In this document: piece by piece, positions 33,940-43,092 of the stretch
Numbering within the stretch: the first letter of the stretch is position 1
Layout: each line of letters opens with the position of its first letter
DNA from: Chloroflexota bacterium
GTDB lineage: Bacteria > Chloroflexota > Dehalococcoidia > DSTF01 > RBG-16-68-14
DNA length: 64,000 bases
Direction: 5' to 3'
NCBI GenBank assembly: GCA_029262675.1
Contig: JAJCYW010000009.1
Coordinates: 111,198 to 175,197 of the forward strand
Position numbers and translations under genes: made by a program
Notes under the pieces: model-generated
The model's input: only the letters and a program-made list of their open reading frames with translations
Told to the model about the DNA's origin: nothing
Database searches by the model: none

Positions 33940-34842
33940 ATGGCGAGTGAAGTTCACATGGCGACGGCAGAGGACGATCGCCGGCACGCGCCGGGGCCGG
34001 ATTCGTTGCCGATGTGGAACGAGAGCTACTGGTTCGCGTTCTACGACCCAACGAGTGAGGTGGGCGCGACGCTCAGGCTGGGGATGCATCCCAATCAAAG
34101 CGAGGCCAACCTATACCTTATGTTCGTGCGCGGTCGCGAAGTAGTGCACACGCTTATCGATACGCACGCGCCGCTCCCAGCCGTGGAAGACGACCGCCTC
34201 ACGCTGCACGGCTACGTGATCGACATTGAGCGCCCGACCGAGCGCTTCCGCCTACGCTACGAGAAGGAAGGGTTCGCTATCGATCTGGTCTGGGAGGGCT
34301 TCTCTCCGACCTACCTGTACCCCTTCCCGCCAGATTCCTCGTCCGACCAGATACCCCGTCACATCGAGCACGCGGGTACCGTCACCGGCACGATGAAGAT
34401 CGGCGGGGTCGAGCACGCCGTTGACTGCCTCGGCCATCGCGACCACACGTGGGGCGGCGAGCGAGACTGGTCGAAGATGCACAACTGGGACTACCTCAGT
34501 GGAGAGATCGACAAAGACTTCTGGTTCAACGCCGTGCAGATACTGCTCGGAGACCAGCAGATATACATCGGTGGCCTCTGGGATGGCAAGGAGGTCCTTA
34601 GCCTCCAGGAAGTCAAGATGGATCTGAAGACCACCGACGGTGGCACGCGGCAGCTCGGTGTTGACCTTCACATGGTCGACGAACGAGATTGCGAGCATCA
34701 CATCGTGGGGGAAGAGGTGCTGGCGATCGCGTCGGCGCAGTTCGGGAAGACGTGGGTCAAGGACGGGTTCACGCGCTATCGCTACGGCGATCGCGCCGGC
34801 TACGGAATCCTCGAGCACGGCTACGTCGAGACGGAGGAATAG
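33940..34842 (+). CDS. CrtC/AttH-like lipocalin-fold protein
   Basis: A 300-residue soluble protein with the signature 'CLGHRDHTWGGERDWSKM', found in hydroxyneurosporene synthase/AttH-like and related uncharacterised families that bind or hydrate lipophilic molecules. AGGAGG precedes the ATG. It lies between the APH-SCP2 gene and the flavoprotein gene (34847), five bases from the latter, so the three are an operon. Function by context: binding or hydration of an isoprenoid- or sterol-like compound. Confidence 0.75.
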   Translation: MASEVHMATAEDDRRHAPGPDSLPMWNESYWFAFYDPTSEVGATLRLGMHPNQSEANLYLMFVRGREVVHTLIDTHAPLPAVEDDRLTLHGYVIDIERPTERFRLRYEKEGFAIDLVWEGFSPTYLYPFPPDSSSDQIPRHIEHAGTVTGTMKIGGVEHAVDCLGHRDHTWGGERDWSKMHNWDYLSGEIDKDFWFNAVQILLGDQQIYIGGLWDGKEVLSLQEVKMDLKTTDGGTRQLGVDLHMVDERDCEHHIVGEEVLAIASAQFGKTWVKDGFTRYRYGDRAGYGILEHGYVETEE

Positions 34843-34846
34843 CACC

Positions 34847-36325
34847 ATGACGGACAAGGCATACGATGTGATCGTGATCGGCAGCGGGCCCGGCGGCAGT
34901 GTCTGCGCGGCCCTGCTGGCGAAAGCCGGCGTCAAGACGCTGCTGCTTGAGAAGAACGGACGCGTCGGAGGCAAGATGCTGACTGGCCGCAAGAACGGCT
35001 TTGAGTACGATCTCTGGCCTCACGGTCAGGTACCCATCAACGGCGCTGCTTTCGAGACCGTGTTTGCGGAATTGGGCGTGGAGTCAGAGCGCGAGCCGTG
35101 CCTGGAGTTCAACTCGCCGAGGAAGGTATGCGGCATCAGCTATCGGGCCAAGGAGTGGTCGGACTACAAGAGCGTAGAGTTCGTTCAAGGGCTGCAAGAT
35201 GCGATGCCCTTCTTCAAGATGTGGGAGATGGACGAAGCCGAACAGGCTGCCTCCGTGCAGTTCATGGCCAACATGGCCGTGATGCCGCCGGAGCAAGTCG
35301 ATGAGCTCGACGCCGTGTCCATGCACGACTACTGCCAGCAGAACAACGTGCCGTTCCGCCTCTACAGCTATCTGGCGTTTCACGCCAACGCCTCGCTGGC
35401 AGAGCCGATCGATCTCGTTTCGGCATCCGAGCAGATCAAGATCATGCAACAGATCATGATCCAAGGAGGCGGCGGCAACTACAAGGGTGGCTTCGGCCGG
35501 CTGACCGACATCCTCGCCAGGGAGTTCCAGAAGCTCGGCGGAGAGCTGCTTACGCGAGCGAAGGTAGAACGCATCAAGGTGGAAGACGGCAAGGTGACAG
35601 GCGTGGTCACCAAGGACGGTACGTTCGACGCGCCGATCGTCGTCAGTAGCGCCGGCATCCAGCCAACCGTTCTCAAGCTGGCGGGTGAGGAGCACTTCGA
35701 CGCTTCGTACACGCAGTACATCAAGGACCTCGTTCCCGGCTGGGCGTTCACCGGAGTGCGCTACTTCCTGAATGAGGCCGCGCTGGAGTTGCCCATGTAC
35801 GTGGCGTATGGCGACGACAGCTGGTGGAACGTCGAACGTTTTGAGGCGGCGGCTGAGGGTAAGATTCCCGACGAGGTGATCCTGTTCATGACGGTGGCCG
35901 CCAACTACGATCCGGAGATGGCGCCGCCGGGCAAGCAGTGCATTGTAGCCGGCACGATCTGTTCCCCTGACCCGGAGGCCAAAGAGATCGGCGCCTTGTG
36001 CGACAAGATGGACGAGATGATGCAACGGCTGTATCCGGAGGCCTGGGCGGCCATCGAGTCGGTGGACCGCGCGGGCCCGGCCGAGATTTCGTCGTCGTCG
36101 CGCGACTCCGTGCTACCCGGCCAGGGCGGGGAGTGCGTTGGGCTGGCTCAGATTGTCGGGCAATGCGGGAAGGACAAGCCGTCTTCTCAGTCGCCGATCC
36201 CGGGTCTGTACTACGCCGGCGCGGACGCCGGCAGCGCTGGCATGGGTACGCATCAGGCGGCAGATTCTGGCATCAAGGTCGTCGAGATGATCATGCAAGA
36301 GCGAAAACGGGCGGGACGCGACTGA
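34847..36325 (+). CDS. Phytoene desaturase-like FAD-dependent oxidoreductase
   Basis: A 492-residue flavoprotein: N-terminal 'VIVIGSGPGGSVCAALLAKA', then 'LLLEKNGRVGGKMLTGRKNG', and C-terminal 'PGLYYAGADAGSAGMGTHQA' for FAD binding. Related to CrtI-type desaturases and to the protein at 24471. It starts five bases after the CrtC-like gene; the longer frame upstream is a shadow. It ends the operon that begins with tandem alpha copy 2. Confidence 0.85.
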   Translation: MTDKAYDVIVIGSGPGGSVCAALLAKAGVKTLLLEKNGRVGGKMLTGRKNGFEYDLWPHGQVPINGAAFETVFAELGVESEREPCLEFNSPRKVCGISYRAKEWSDYKSVEFVQGLQDAMPFFKMWEMDEAEQAASVQFMANMAVMPPEQVDELDAVSMHDYCQQNNVPFRLYSYLAFHANASLAEPIDLVSASEQIKIMQQIMIQGGGGNYKGGFGRLTDILAREFQKLGGELLTRAKVERIKVEDGKVTGVVTKDGTFDAPIVVSSAGIQPTVLKLAGEEHFDASYTQYIKDLVPGWAFTGVRYFLNEAALELPMYVAYGDDSWWNVERFEAAAEGKIPDEVILFMTVAANYDPEMAPPGKQCIVAGTICSPDPEAKEIGALCDKMDEMMQRLYPEAWAAIESVDRAGPAEISSSSRDSVLPGQGGECVGLAQIVGQCGKDKPSSQSPIPGLYYAGADAGSAGMGTHQAADSGIKVVEMIMQERKRAGRD

Positions 36326-36431
36326 CCCGTGGTCGCGGGGAATGCCTGGTAGACAACGTCGCCGGGGTGGTATGACGTTGCCGGCGTGACACTGAGTGTA
36401 GCTGCGTTGAAAGTCCTTGAAGGTGGTGGAG

Positions 36432-39290
36432 ATGGTTTCCGGACGGAATAAGCGTTCCGCAAAGCAGAAGCAGATCGATCACGCGAACGAGGATGCCTAT
36501 CGGCAGCAATGGCGGTGGGACAAAGTCGTCTGGGGAAGCCATTGCATCGACTGCTATCCCGGAAACTGTCCGATGCACGTGTACATGAAGGACGGCAAGA
36601 TCCGGCACGAGGAGGCGGCCGGAGCGTTCCCCATCATCGAGCAAGGCGTACCCGACATGAACCCGATGGGTTGCCAGAAGGGCGTCGCCTGGCGCGAGCT
36701 TCTCGATGCCAAGGAGCGCCTCCGCTATCCGCTGAAGCGGGTCGGAAAGCGCGGAGAAGGGAAGTGGGAGCGAATCTCCTGGGACCAGGCGCTGACGGAG
36801 GTCGCCGACGCCGTCCTGGACGGAATCGAGGAGATCGGCCCGGAATCGATCGTCCACGTTGGTGGCGCCAGCGCCAGCACCTGGGGCCTCTTCGGCAGGG
36901 GCCGCTTCGCCACGCACGTCGGCAGCCTGCAACTGGACATGAACGCGGAGATCACAGACTTCGCCCCCGGTCACTACATGACCTACGGCTTTTTCGACCC
37001 CGTGAGTTCTATCGACGACTGGTTTCACTCCGAACTGATCTTCATTTGGTTTGCGAACCCGGCCAACACACGAATTCCCCACCAGCACTACATCACGGAA
37101 GCCCGCTACAAGGGAGCTGAGGTGGTCACCGTTGCGCCCGACTTCAGTCCTTCCGCCATCCACGCCGACCACTACGTGGGCGTGGAGCCGGGCACGGACG
37201 CCGCCTTCGCGCTCGGCATGGCGCACGTCGTGGTTGAAGAGGGGCTGTACAAGAAGCGCTTCGTGCAGGAGCAGACGGATCTGCCGCTGCTGGTGCGGCG
37301 CGACACTCGCACGTATCTGCGTCAGAGCGAGATGGAGGAAGGCGGCAGCGAGGAGCAGTTCTACCTCTACGACGCCAAGAAGCGGCGGATCGTTGAAGCG
37401 CCGCGAGCGAGCCTAAAGCTCGGCAGGGTCGATCCCGCTCTGGAAGGCGCGTTCCGGGCGCGGCTGAAGGACGGCTCGTCCGTCCGGCTCACGACTGTCT
37501 TCGCGCTGGCAAGGGAGCGCCTGCGGGACTACACGCCGGAGAAGGCGTCCGCGATCTGCGGTGTCAGCGCCGACGTGATCCGGGAGCTGGGCCGCAAGGT
37601 GGCGAAGAAGCGCACCAACATCATCTGCTCTTTGAGCAACGCCGGCAAGTTCTACCACGGCGACCTTATCGAACGCTCGGAGTTGCTGCTATTGGCCTTG
37701 ACCGGCAACTGGGGTCGCAAGGGCACGGGTGTGCGCGCCTGGACGGGCGGATTCTTCGACGGGAGTGGCCTCGTTCAGGCAAAGACCGAGCCCAACCAAG
37801 ACGCGCGCCAGCTCGTCGCCATGAACAACATGATGGTCCAGAACCTCAAGGACGCCGATCCCAGCCTAACCGACGAGCTGGCAGCCATCGAGTTCAGCAA
37901 ACAGATGTCGACGCTCGGGATCGGCCCGATGCTGTTCTACCCGCCGGCGTTCTTCTGGTACTACCACTGCGGATTCGACGACATCTGGGCGAAGGAGGAC
38001 TGGCACGATCCTTCGATGAAGCGGCCGTTCAAGGAATACTGGCAGGAAGCGGCCGACAAGAATTGGTGGCAGGGCGTGGACAAGCCCACAAAGGAGCAGG
38101 AGCCTCGCGTCCTCATCGAGTGCGGTGGCAACATGCTCCGTCGCACGCGGGGCGGTCAGAACCTGTTCCTCAAAACCCTGTGGCCCAAGCTGAGAATGGT
38201 TGTCACTATCGACCCACGCATGAGCACGACAGCTCTCTACTCGGACATTGTCCTGCCGGCCTCCCAGCAGTACGAGAAGATTGCGTTCGGGATCCCCAGC
38301 AGCCACACGATGAACCTTACGTTCTCCGACAAGATCCTTGAGCCCCCCGGCGAAGCCAAGGACGAGTGGTTTATCTTCCGAGGGATCTCAGAGAAGATGG
38401 AGCAGCAGGCCAAGCGCCGTGGCCTTACCGAGTATGTGGACGCGAAGGGTACCAGCTACCAACTGGAGGGCCTGTACGATCGGATGGTGGCTCAGGGCAG
38501 CCTCGTCGATACGGAGAAGATCGCCGACGAAATGGTGCGAGACACGACGATTGCCGGAGCGCTACCCGAGGGTACGAGTCTGGCGACGCTGCGCGAGAAG
38601 GGTTACGAACGGTGGACCGGGCAAGGAGTGGCCCCTCGGGCGATTGCCCAGGCAAGCGACGTGAAACCGGACGAGACGTTCACCCCCCTCCGCAACCACG
38701 TGGAGAAGAAGGAGCCCTACGCTACGCTAACGCGGCGCGCCCAATTTCTGATCGACCATCCATGGTTCCTGGAGGCCGGCGAAGAGCTGCCTTGCCACAA
38801 AGACCCGCCGCCCATGGGTGGCGACTACCCGCTGAAGCTGACCAGTGGCCACAACCGCTGGAGCATCCACGCGCTCAACATCGTCAACAAGATGATGCTA
38901 CAGACGCATCGCGGTGTGCCAAACGTGATGCTGAGTCCAAAGGACGCCGGAGAGCGCGGCATCCTGGATGGGAAGCAGGTAAAGGTCTACAACGACCTGG
39001 GCGAGTCGGTCTTGGAGGCGAAAATCACGGAGGCGGTGCGGCCGGGGCAGGTGGTCATCTACAACGGTTGGGAGCCCTACCAGTTCCTCAACTGGTCCGA
39101 CCCTTCGAACATCGAGCCGGGGATGGTGAAGTGGCTCCACCTCGCGGGCGGCTACGGGCACCTGCGCTATTGGCTGATGGAGTGGCAGCCGTGTCCTGTG
39201 GACCGGGCCACGAAAGTCGAAATCGAAGCGTGGAACGGCTCCGCGAGTCCGCGGGGAAAACGGCGCGGACGCAACGGCGTAAAACCCTGA
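36432..39290 (+). CDS. Molybdopterin oxidoreductase alpha subunit, in cluster with ADH, AOR, gamma and beta
   Basis: A 952-residue catalytic subunit. FS0 residues His37, Cys41 and Cys46 ('SHCIDCYPGNC') and Mo-ligand Asp in 'TDFAPGHYMTYGF' are present; 'GGYGHLRYWLMEWQP' is near the C-terminus, followed by a basic tail ('SPRGKRRGRNGVKP') not seen in the others. No Tat signal. ATG 36432 follows AAGGTGGTGG; the TTG at 36417 is less likely. It heads a plus-strand series: alcohol dehydrogenase, tungsten AOR, haem gamma, Fe-S beta. This is the only alpha in the window with a full alpha-beta-gamma set, so it is the best candidate for an EbdABC-like C-H hydroxylase. Confidence 0.93.
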   Translation: MVSGRNKRSAKQKQIDHANEDAYRQQWRWDKVVWGSHCIDCYPGNCPMHVYMKDGKIRHEEAAGAFPIIEQGVPDMNPMGCQKGVAWRELLDAKERLRYPLKRVGKRGEGKWERISWDQALTEVADAVLDGIEEIGPESIVHVGGASASTWGLFGRGRFATHVGSLQLDMNAEITDFAPGHYMTYGFFDPVSSIDDWFHSELIFIWFANPANTRIPHQHYITEARYKGAEVVTVAPDFSPSAIHADHYVGVEPGTDAAFALGMAHVVVEEGLYKKRFVQEQTDLPLLVRRDTRTYLRQSEMEEGGSEEQFYLYDAKKRRIVEAPRASLKLGRVDPALEGAFRARLKDGSSVRLTTVFALARERLRDYTPEKASAICGVSADVIRELGRKVAKKRTNIICSLSNAGKFYHGDLIERSELLLLALTGNWGRKGTGVRAWTGGFFDGSGLVQAKTEPNQDARQLVAMNNMMVQNLKDADPSLTDELAAIEFSKQMSTLGIGPMLFYPPAFFWYYHCGFDDIWAKEDWHDPSMKRPFKEYWQEAADKNWWQGVDKPTKEQEPRVLIECGGNMLRRTRGGQNLFLKTLWPKLRMVVTIDPRMSTTALYSDIVLPASQQYEKIAFGIPSSHTMNLTFSDKILEPPGEAKDEWFIFRGISEKMEQQAKRRGLTEYVDAKGTSYQLEGLYDRMVAQGSLVDTEKIADEMVRDTTIAGALPEGTSLATLREKGYERWTGQGVAPRAIAQASDVKPDETFTPLRNHVEKKEPYATLTRRAQFLIDHPWFLEAGEELPCHKDPPPMGGDYPLKLTSGHNRWSIHALNIVNKMMLQTHRGVPNVMLSPKDAGERGILDGKQVKVYNDLGESVLEAKITEAVRPGQVVIYNGWEPYQFLNWSDPSNIEPGMVKWLHLAGGYGHLRYWLMEWQPCPVDRATKVEIEAWNGSASPRGKRRGRNGVKP

Positions 39291-39331
39291 ACGGTATGCG
39301 ACAAGAACTGAACGAGACATAGCGAGGTGTG

Positions 39332-40393
39332 ATGATGCTGGCCTGCATAAAGACTGCCAACGGCAAACTGGAGATGATGGACCTGCCCGTACCGGAGCCC
39401 GGGACGGGTCAGATCGTCGTGAAGATGACGTTGTCTACAATCTGCGGAACAGACATGCACTTCCTGGATGAGATACCCAACGAGGCGCTGGCTATCGGGT
39501 ATCCAGGAATCGTCAAGCCCGAAGGACTGCCGATGGGCCACGAAGGCGTCGGGATCGTTCACACGGTCGGCGAAGGCGTGATTGGATTCGAGCCGGGCGA
39601 CCGGGTGATCGCATCCTGCCTCACGTCCTGCGGCAGATGCACCCAGTGCCTGCATGGCGACCATAGCGTCTGCTCGGGCGGCGGAACCATGCTTACGGGG
39701 TGCCAGGCGGAGTACTACCTCATACCCGACGCGAACATCTCCGCCGCAAAGGTGCCAGATGGCATCACAGATGAGCAGGCGATTCTGCCCACCGACATCA
39801 TGTCGACCGGCTTCGGCGCCATCGACCGAGCAGATGCGGCCTTCGGTGATACGGTCGCCGTGTTCGCCCAAGGGCCGGTGGGCCTGTGCGCGACCGCTGG
39901 CGCCGCCGCCCGCGGCTGTGGTCTGATCATCGGCGTCGATACGATCCCAGAGAGGCTGGAGATGGCGAAGCGTCTGGGCGCGGACGTGGTGATCAACCCG
40001 AGCGAGAGTAATCCGGTCGTCGAGATCATGGCGCTCACCAACAACGCGGGAGTCGACGTCGCGGTCGAGGCTGTCGGGACGCAAGCCACGTTTGAGGCTG
40101 CCAATCTCGTCGTCCGTCGTGGCGGGACGCTCTCGTCTGTCGGTGTGTACGGCATGACGCCTACGGTCACCATGCCGACCATGTCGATGTCGTTTCTCCA
40201 CCGGCGTGTCGTGAACACGCTCTGCCCATCCGGTCGCGTTCGTTTGGAGCACCTGCTTGCGGTCATTCAACATCGGAAGGTCGATCTCAGCCAGCTCTTT
40301 ACGCATCGCATGAAGCTGGCCGACGCCCCAAAGGCGTACGATCTGTTTCGCGATAAGACAGAGGGCGTCCTCAAGATCGCGATTACGCCGTAG
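39332..40393 (+). CDS. Zinc-dependent alcohol dehydrogenase (MDR family)
   Basis: About 353 residues. Catalytic zinc residues are visible in 'STICGTDMHF' and 'GHEGVGIV', structural-zinc cysteines in 'CLTSCGRCTQCLHGDHSVCS', and a nucleotide-binding fold in 'VFAQGPVGLCATAGAAARG'. Two adjacent ATGs (39332, 39335) follow GAGG; either could be the start. Placed 41 bases after the alpha gene and before a tungsten aldehyde oxidoreductase, it would oxidise the alcohol made by the hydroxylase to an aldehyde; that role is inference. Confidence 0.9.
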   Translation: MMLACIKTANGKLEMMDLPVPEPGTGQIVVKMTLSTICGTDMHFLDEIPNEALAIGYPGIVKPEGLPMGHEGVGIVHTVGEGVIGFEPGDRVIASCLTSCGRCTQCLHGDHSVCSGGGTMLTGCQAEYYLIPDANISAAKVPDGITDEQAILPTDIMSTGFGAIDRADAAFGDTVAVFAQGPVGLCATAGAAARGCGLIIGVDTIPERLEMAKRLGADVVINPSESNPVVEIMALTNNAGVDVAVEAVGTQATFEAANLVVRRGGTLSSVGVYGMTPTVTMPTMSMSFLHRRVVNTLCPSGRVRLEHLLAVIQHRKVDLSQLFTHRMKLADAPKAYDLFRDKTEGVLKIAITP

Positions 40394-40425
40394 GCGGCTC
40401 GCCCCGCACGCAAAGGAGAGGGAGT

Positions 40426-42225
40426 ATGCAGCTCGGAGGATACGCCAATCGAGTAGCGCGCGTTGACCTAAGCGCGCGTGAGATCGGCTACGAAGAGATC
40501 GACGAGGAGGACGCGCGCAAGTACATCGGCGGCCGCGGCCTCGGCGTCAAGTACGTGTTCGACAACGGACCGGACGTCGATCCGCTGGGTCCTGATAACC
40601 TGCTCTGCTTCTTCGTAGGGCCGATCACCGGTACGGACGCCAACATGAGCAGCCGCCTCGCCATCGTCACGAAATCGCCGCTCACCGGAACCGTCACCGA
40701 CTCACACCAAGGCGGCTGGTCCGGCGCCCGTCTGCGCTGGGCCGGGTTCGATGGCCTCGTGTTCAGGGGACGGTCAGAAACGCCCGTGTACGCTCTCGTT
40801 GAGGGCGAATCGGTCGAACTGCTGGACGCCTCGGACCTGTGGGGCAGCGGCGTCCACGACACGGTCGCGAAGCTATCAGAACGCCATGGCGACGATGTCA
40901 GCGTGATCGCCATCGGTCAGGCTGGTGAGCACCAGGTTCGCTTCGCGGCGTGGGTTAACGAGCACGATCGCGTGGCGGGCCGCGGCGGCACGGGCGCCGT
41001 CGGCGGCAGCAAGAACCTGAAGGCGATCGTGATCAAGGCGGCCAAACGGGTGCCGACGGCCGCCGACCCCAAGGCCTTCCGCGAGGCACGGCGGGCGGCA
41101 CTGAAGGCGATCAGTGACTCCCCGGCCACGGCGCCCAGGACGGGCGCGCTCTCGACCTTGGGCACGAACAGCGGGATGATGATCCTCAACATCATTGGCG
41201 CAATACCGACCAAGAACGGCCAGTTCACGACGTTTGAAGGCGCGCCCAACATCGCCGGCGACAAGATCAGGGACACCATCCTCGTCGGCAACCCAACCTG
41301 CCACGCCTGTCCAGTGGGCTGCAAGAAAGAGGTGGAGACGCCCGAAGGCAAGTTCCACGTGCACATGGAGAGCTTCGAGTACGAATCGGCGTGGGCCTTC
41401 GGCCCCGCCTGCTTCAACGACGACCGAGACGCGATCGCCTTCCTCACGGACCTTTGCAACGACTACGGCATGGACACCATCGATATGGGCAACGCGTTGG
41501 CGATGACGATGGAGGCGAGCGAGAAAGAGCTCATCGTCGAGCGCCTCGAATGGGGGGACACCGACGCGATGGTGGAGCTCGTGCGGAAGACGGCGACGCG
41601 CAGCGGCTTTGGCGACACACTGGCGGAAGGTTCGGCGCGCGCGGCGGCCGGGTTCGGCGACCCGGAGATGGCGATGGCCGTGAAGGGGCAGGGCATCGCC
41701 GCGTACGATCCGCGAGGGCTGAAGGGCATGGGGCTGGGCCTGGCCACTAGTAACCGCGGCGCGTGCCACTTGCGCGGCTACACCTTCGCTAGCGAGGTCG
41801 CCGGCATTCCTCATGCCACGAACCCGCAGGCATGGGAGGGGAAAGGTGACCTCCTCAAGTACTTTCAAGATCTGCATGCCGTTTCCGATTCATTGGACAT
41901 CTGCAAGTTCTCGGCCTTCGCGGAGAGCGTCGACGACTACGTGGCGCAGTATTCGTCCGTCGTCGGCGTGGAGATGGATGCCGAGCAACTGATGACGATC
42001 GGCGAGCGCATCTACAACCTGGAGCGTCACTACAACAACCTGGCCGGCCTCGGCGAGGGGTCCGACACGCTGCCGGAGAGATTTCTGACCGAGCCGTCGA
42101 CCGGCGGTGGATCGGAAGGCCAGGTCTGTGAGCTGGAATCGATGCTGGAGGAGTACTATGCGGCGCGTGGTTGGGTAAACGGCGTGGTTCCCCAGGAAAA
42201 GCTGGAAGCGTTGGGGATCCCCTAG
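40426..42225 (+). CDS. Tungsten-containing aldehyde:ferredoxin oxidoreductase family protein
   Basis: A 599-residue AOR-family enzyme. The N-terminal 'GGRGLGVKYVFD' and 'SRLAIVTKSPLTGT' are typical; the 4Fe-4S ligands are in 'CHACPVGC' (about residues 293-300) and near residue 493 ('DICKFSAF'); 'YDPRGLKGMGLGLATSNRG' binds the pterin region. It oxidises aldehydes to acids with ferredoxin, oxygen-sensitively. GGAGAGGG precedes the ATG. Position after the alcohol dehydrogenase suggests the third step of a methyl-to-carboxylate sequence. Confidence 0.93.
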   Translation: MQLGGYANRVARVDLSAREIGYEEIDEEDARKYIGGRGLGVKYVFDNGPDVDPLGPDNLLCFFVGPITGTDANMSSRLAIVTKSPLTGTVTDSHQGGWSGARLRWAGFDGLVFRGRSETPVYALVEGESVELLDASDLWGSGVHDTVAKLSERHGDDVSVIAIGQAGEHQVRFAAWVNEHDRVAGRGGTGAVGGSKNLKAIVIKAAKRVPTAADPKAFREARRAALKAISDSPATAPRTGALSTLGTNSGMMILNIIGAIPTKNGQFTTFEGAPNIAGDKIRDTILVGNPTCHACPVGCKKEVETPEGKFHVHMESFEYESAWAFGPACFNDDRDAIAFLTDLCNDYGMDTIDMGNALAMTMEASEKELIVERLEWGDTDAMVELVRKTATRSGFGDTLAEGSARAAAGFGDPEMAMAVKGQGIAAYDPRGLKGMGLGLATSNRGACHLRGYTFASEVAGIPHATNPQAWEGKGDLLKYFQDLHAVSDSLDICKFSAFAESVDDYVAQYSSVVGVEMDAEQLMTIGERIYNLERHYNNLAGLGEGSDTLPERFLTEPSTGGGSEGQVCELESMLEEYYAARGWVNGVVPQEKLEALGIP

Positions 42226-42418
42226 CTTCGGGCAAACCATGTAAGGCAAAACCCGACCGCCAATTGACGGCCATGCCTGACAGACAAGAAACGCATGACC
42301 GGCATATGCTAGGCATGCGGCTGCAGGTGGCTGGGGGCGCGACGCGCGCCGAGTTGATGGTAGCCGCGGAAAGCGGCCACGGAGGATAACGTGGCCTGCC
42401 CAACGGGAGGATTCGACG

Positions 42419-43063
42419 ATGAAGGTCGTGAAACTACGGCTAGCCAATAGAACGCTACTGGACCCGGCGGCCGCCCAGTGGAAGAAGGTCGCGGCTGAGC
42501 AGGTCGTGCTTGGCGCCACACCGCTGCACAAGCAGCCTTCTGGCCACGTCCGCGCCGCCTGGGCCGGCAAGGCGATAGGGAGTGTGCGCTCGGTCAAGGT
42601 GCAGGCTGCTCACAACGGCGACAACATCGCCATTCGACTGGAGTGGCTGGACGACTCGAAGGACCTGGACCACGGCGACGGCACTGTGTTCCCGGACGCC
42701 GCCGGCGTGTTGTTTCCGCTCAAGGGGGAGGCCGAGCTCGAGAGTATGGGGAGCCCCGAAGCACCCGTGAACGCATGGTTCTGGCGGGCCAATCTTCCAG
42801 AAGGCGAGGCTCAGGAGTTGATCGCCAAAGGCGTTGGCACGTTGGAGCCGGCGCCGAAACGCCAGACGGAGGCGCGGAGTCGCTGGTATCGCGGACGTTG
42901 GCAGGTGGTCTTCTCGCGGCCGCTGTCCGTCCGAGGCGACGCCGTGCGGTTCTCCGCCAGGAAGGCCGCAAAGGTCGCGTTCGCTGTCTGGGAAGGATCC
43001 AGTCAGGAACGCGGTGGCTTGAAGTCGTTCTCCAAGGTCTGGCAGGAGTTGAGCATTCAGTAG
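42419..43063 (+). CDS. Haem b gamma subunit, ethylbenzene dehydrogenase type
   Basis: A 214-residue protein of the EbdC/DdhC family: 'NIAIRLEWLDDSKD', 'VFPDAAGVLFPL' and 'MGSPEAPVNAWFWRA'. In EbdC the haem is held by Met and Lys; Met110 and Lys202 ('GGLKSFSKVW') are the matching candidates. There is no signal peptide, unlike periplasmic EbdC. GGGAGG precedes the ATG. It lies 30 bases before the beta gene. It is the only gamma subunit in the window and would take electrons from the beta subunit's 3Fe-4S cluster. Confidence 0.87.
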   Translation: MKVVKLRLANRTLLDPAAAQWKKVAAEQVVLGATPLHKQPSGHVRAAWAGKAIGSVRSVKVQAAHNGDNIAIRLEWLDDSKDLDHGDGTVFPDAAGVLFPLKGEAELESMGSPEAPVNAWFWRANLPEGEAQELIAKGVGTLEPAPKRQTEARSRWYRGRWQVVFSRPLSVRGDAVRFSARKAAKVAFAVWEGSSQERGGLKSFSKVWQELSIQ

Positions 43064-43092
43064 CCGGTTTGCGGTCGCAGGAGGTTAGGAAC

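Noticed and set aside
36360..36431. Imperfect repeats (CGTCGCCGG / CGTTGCCGG) and ACACT-G-AGTGT dyad before the alpha gene
   Set aside because: Possibly regulatory, but single-copy and weak; not enough to call a site.
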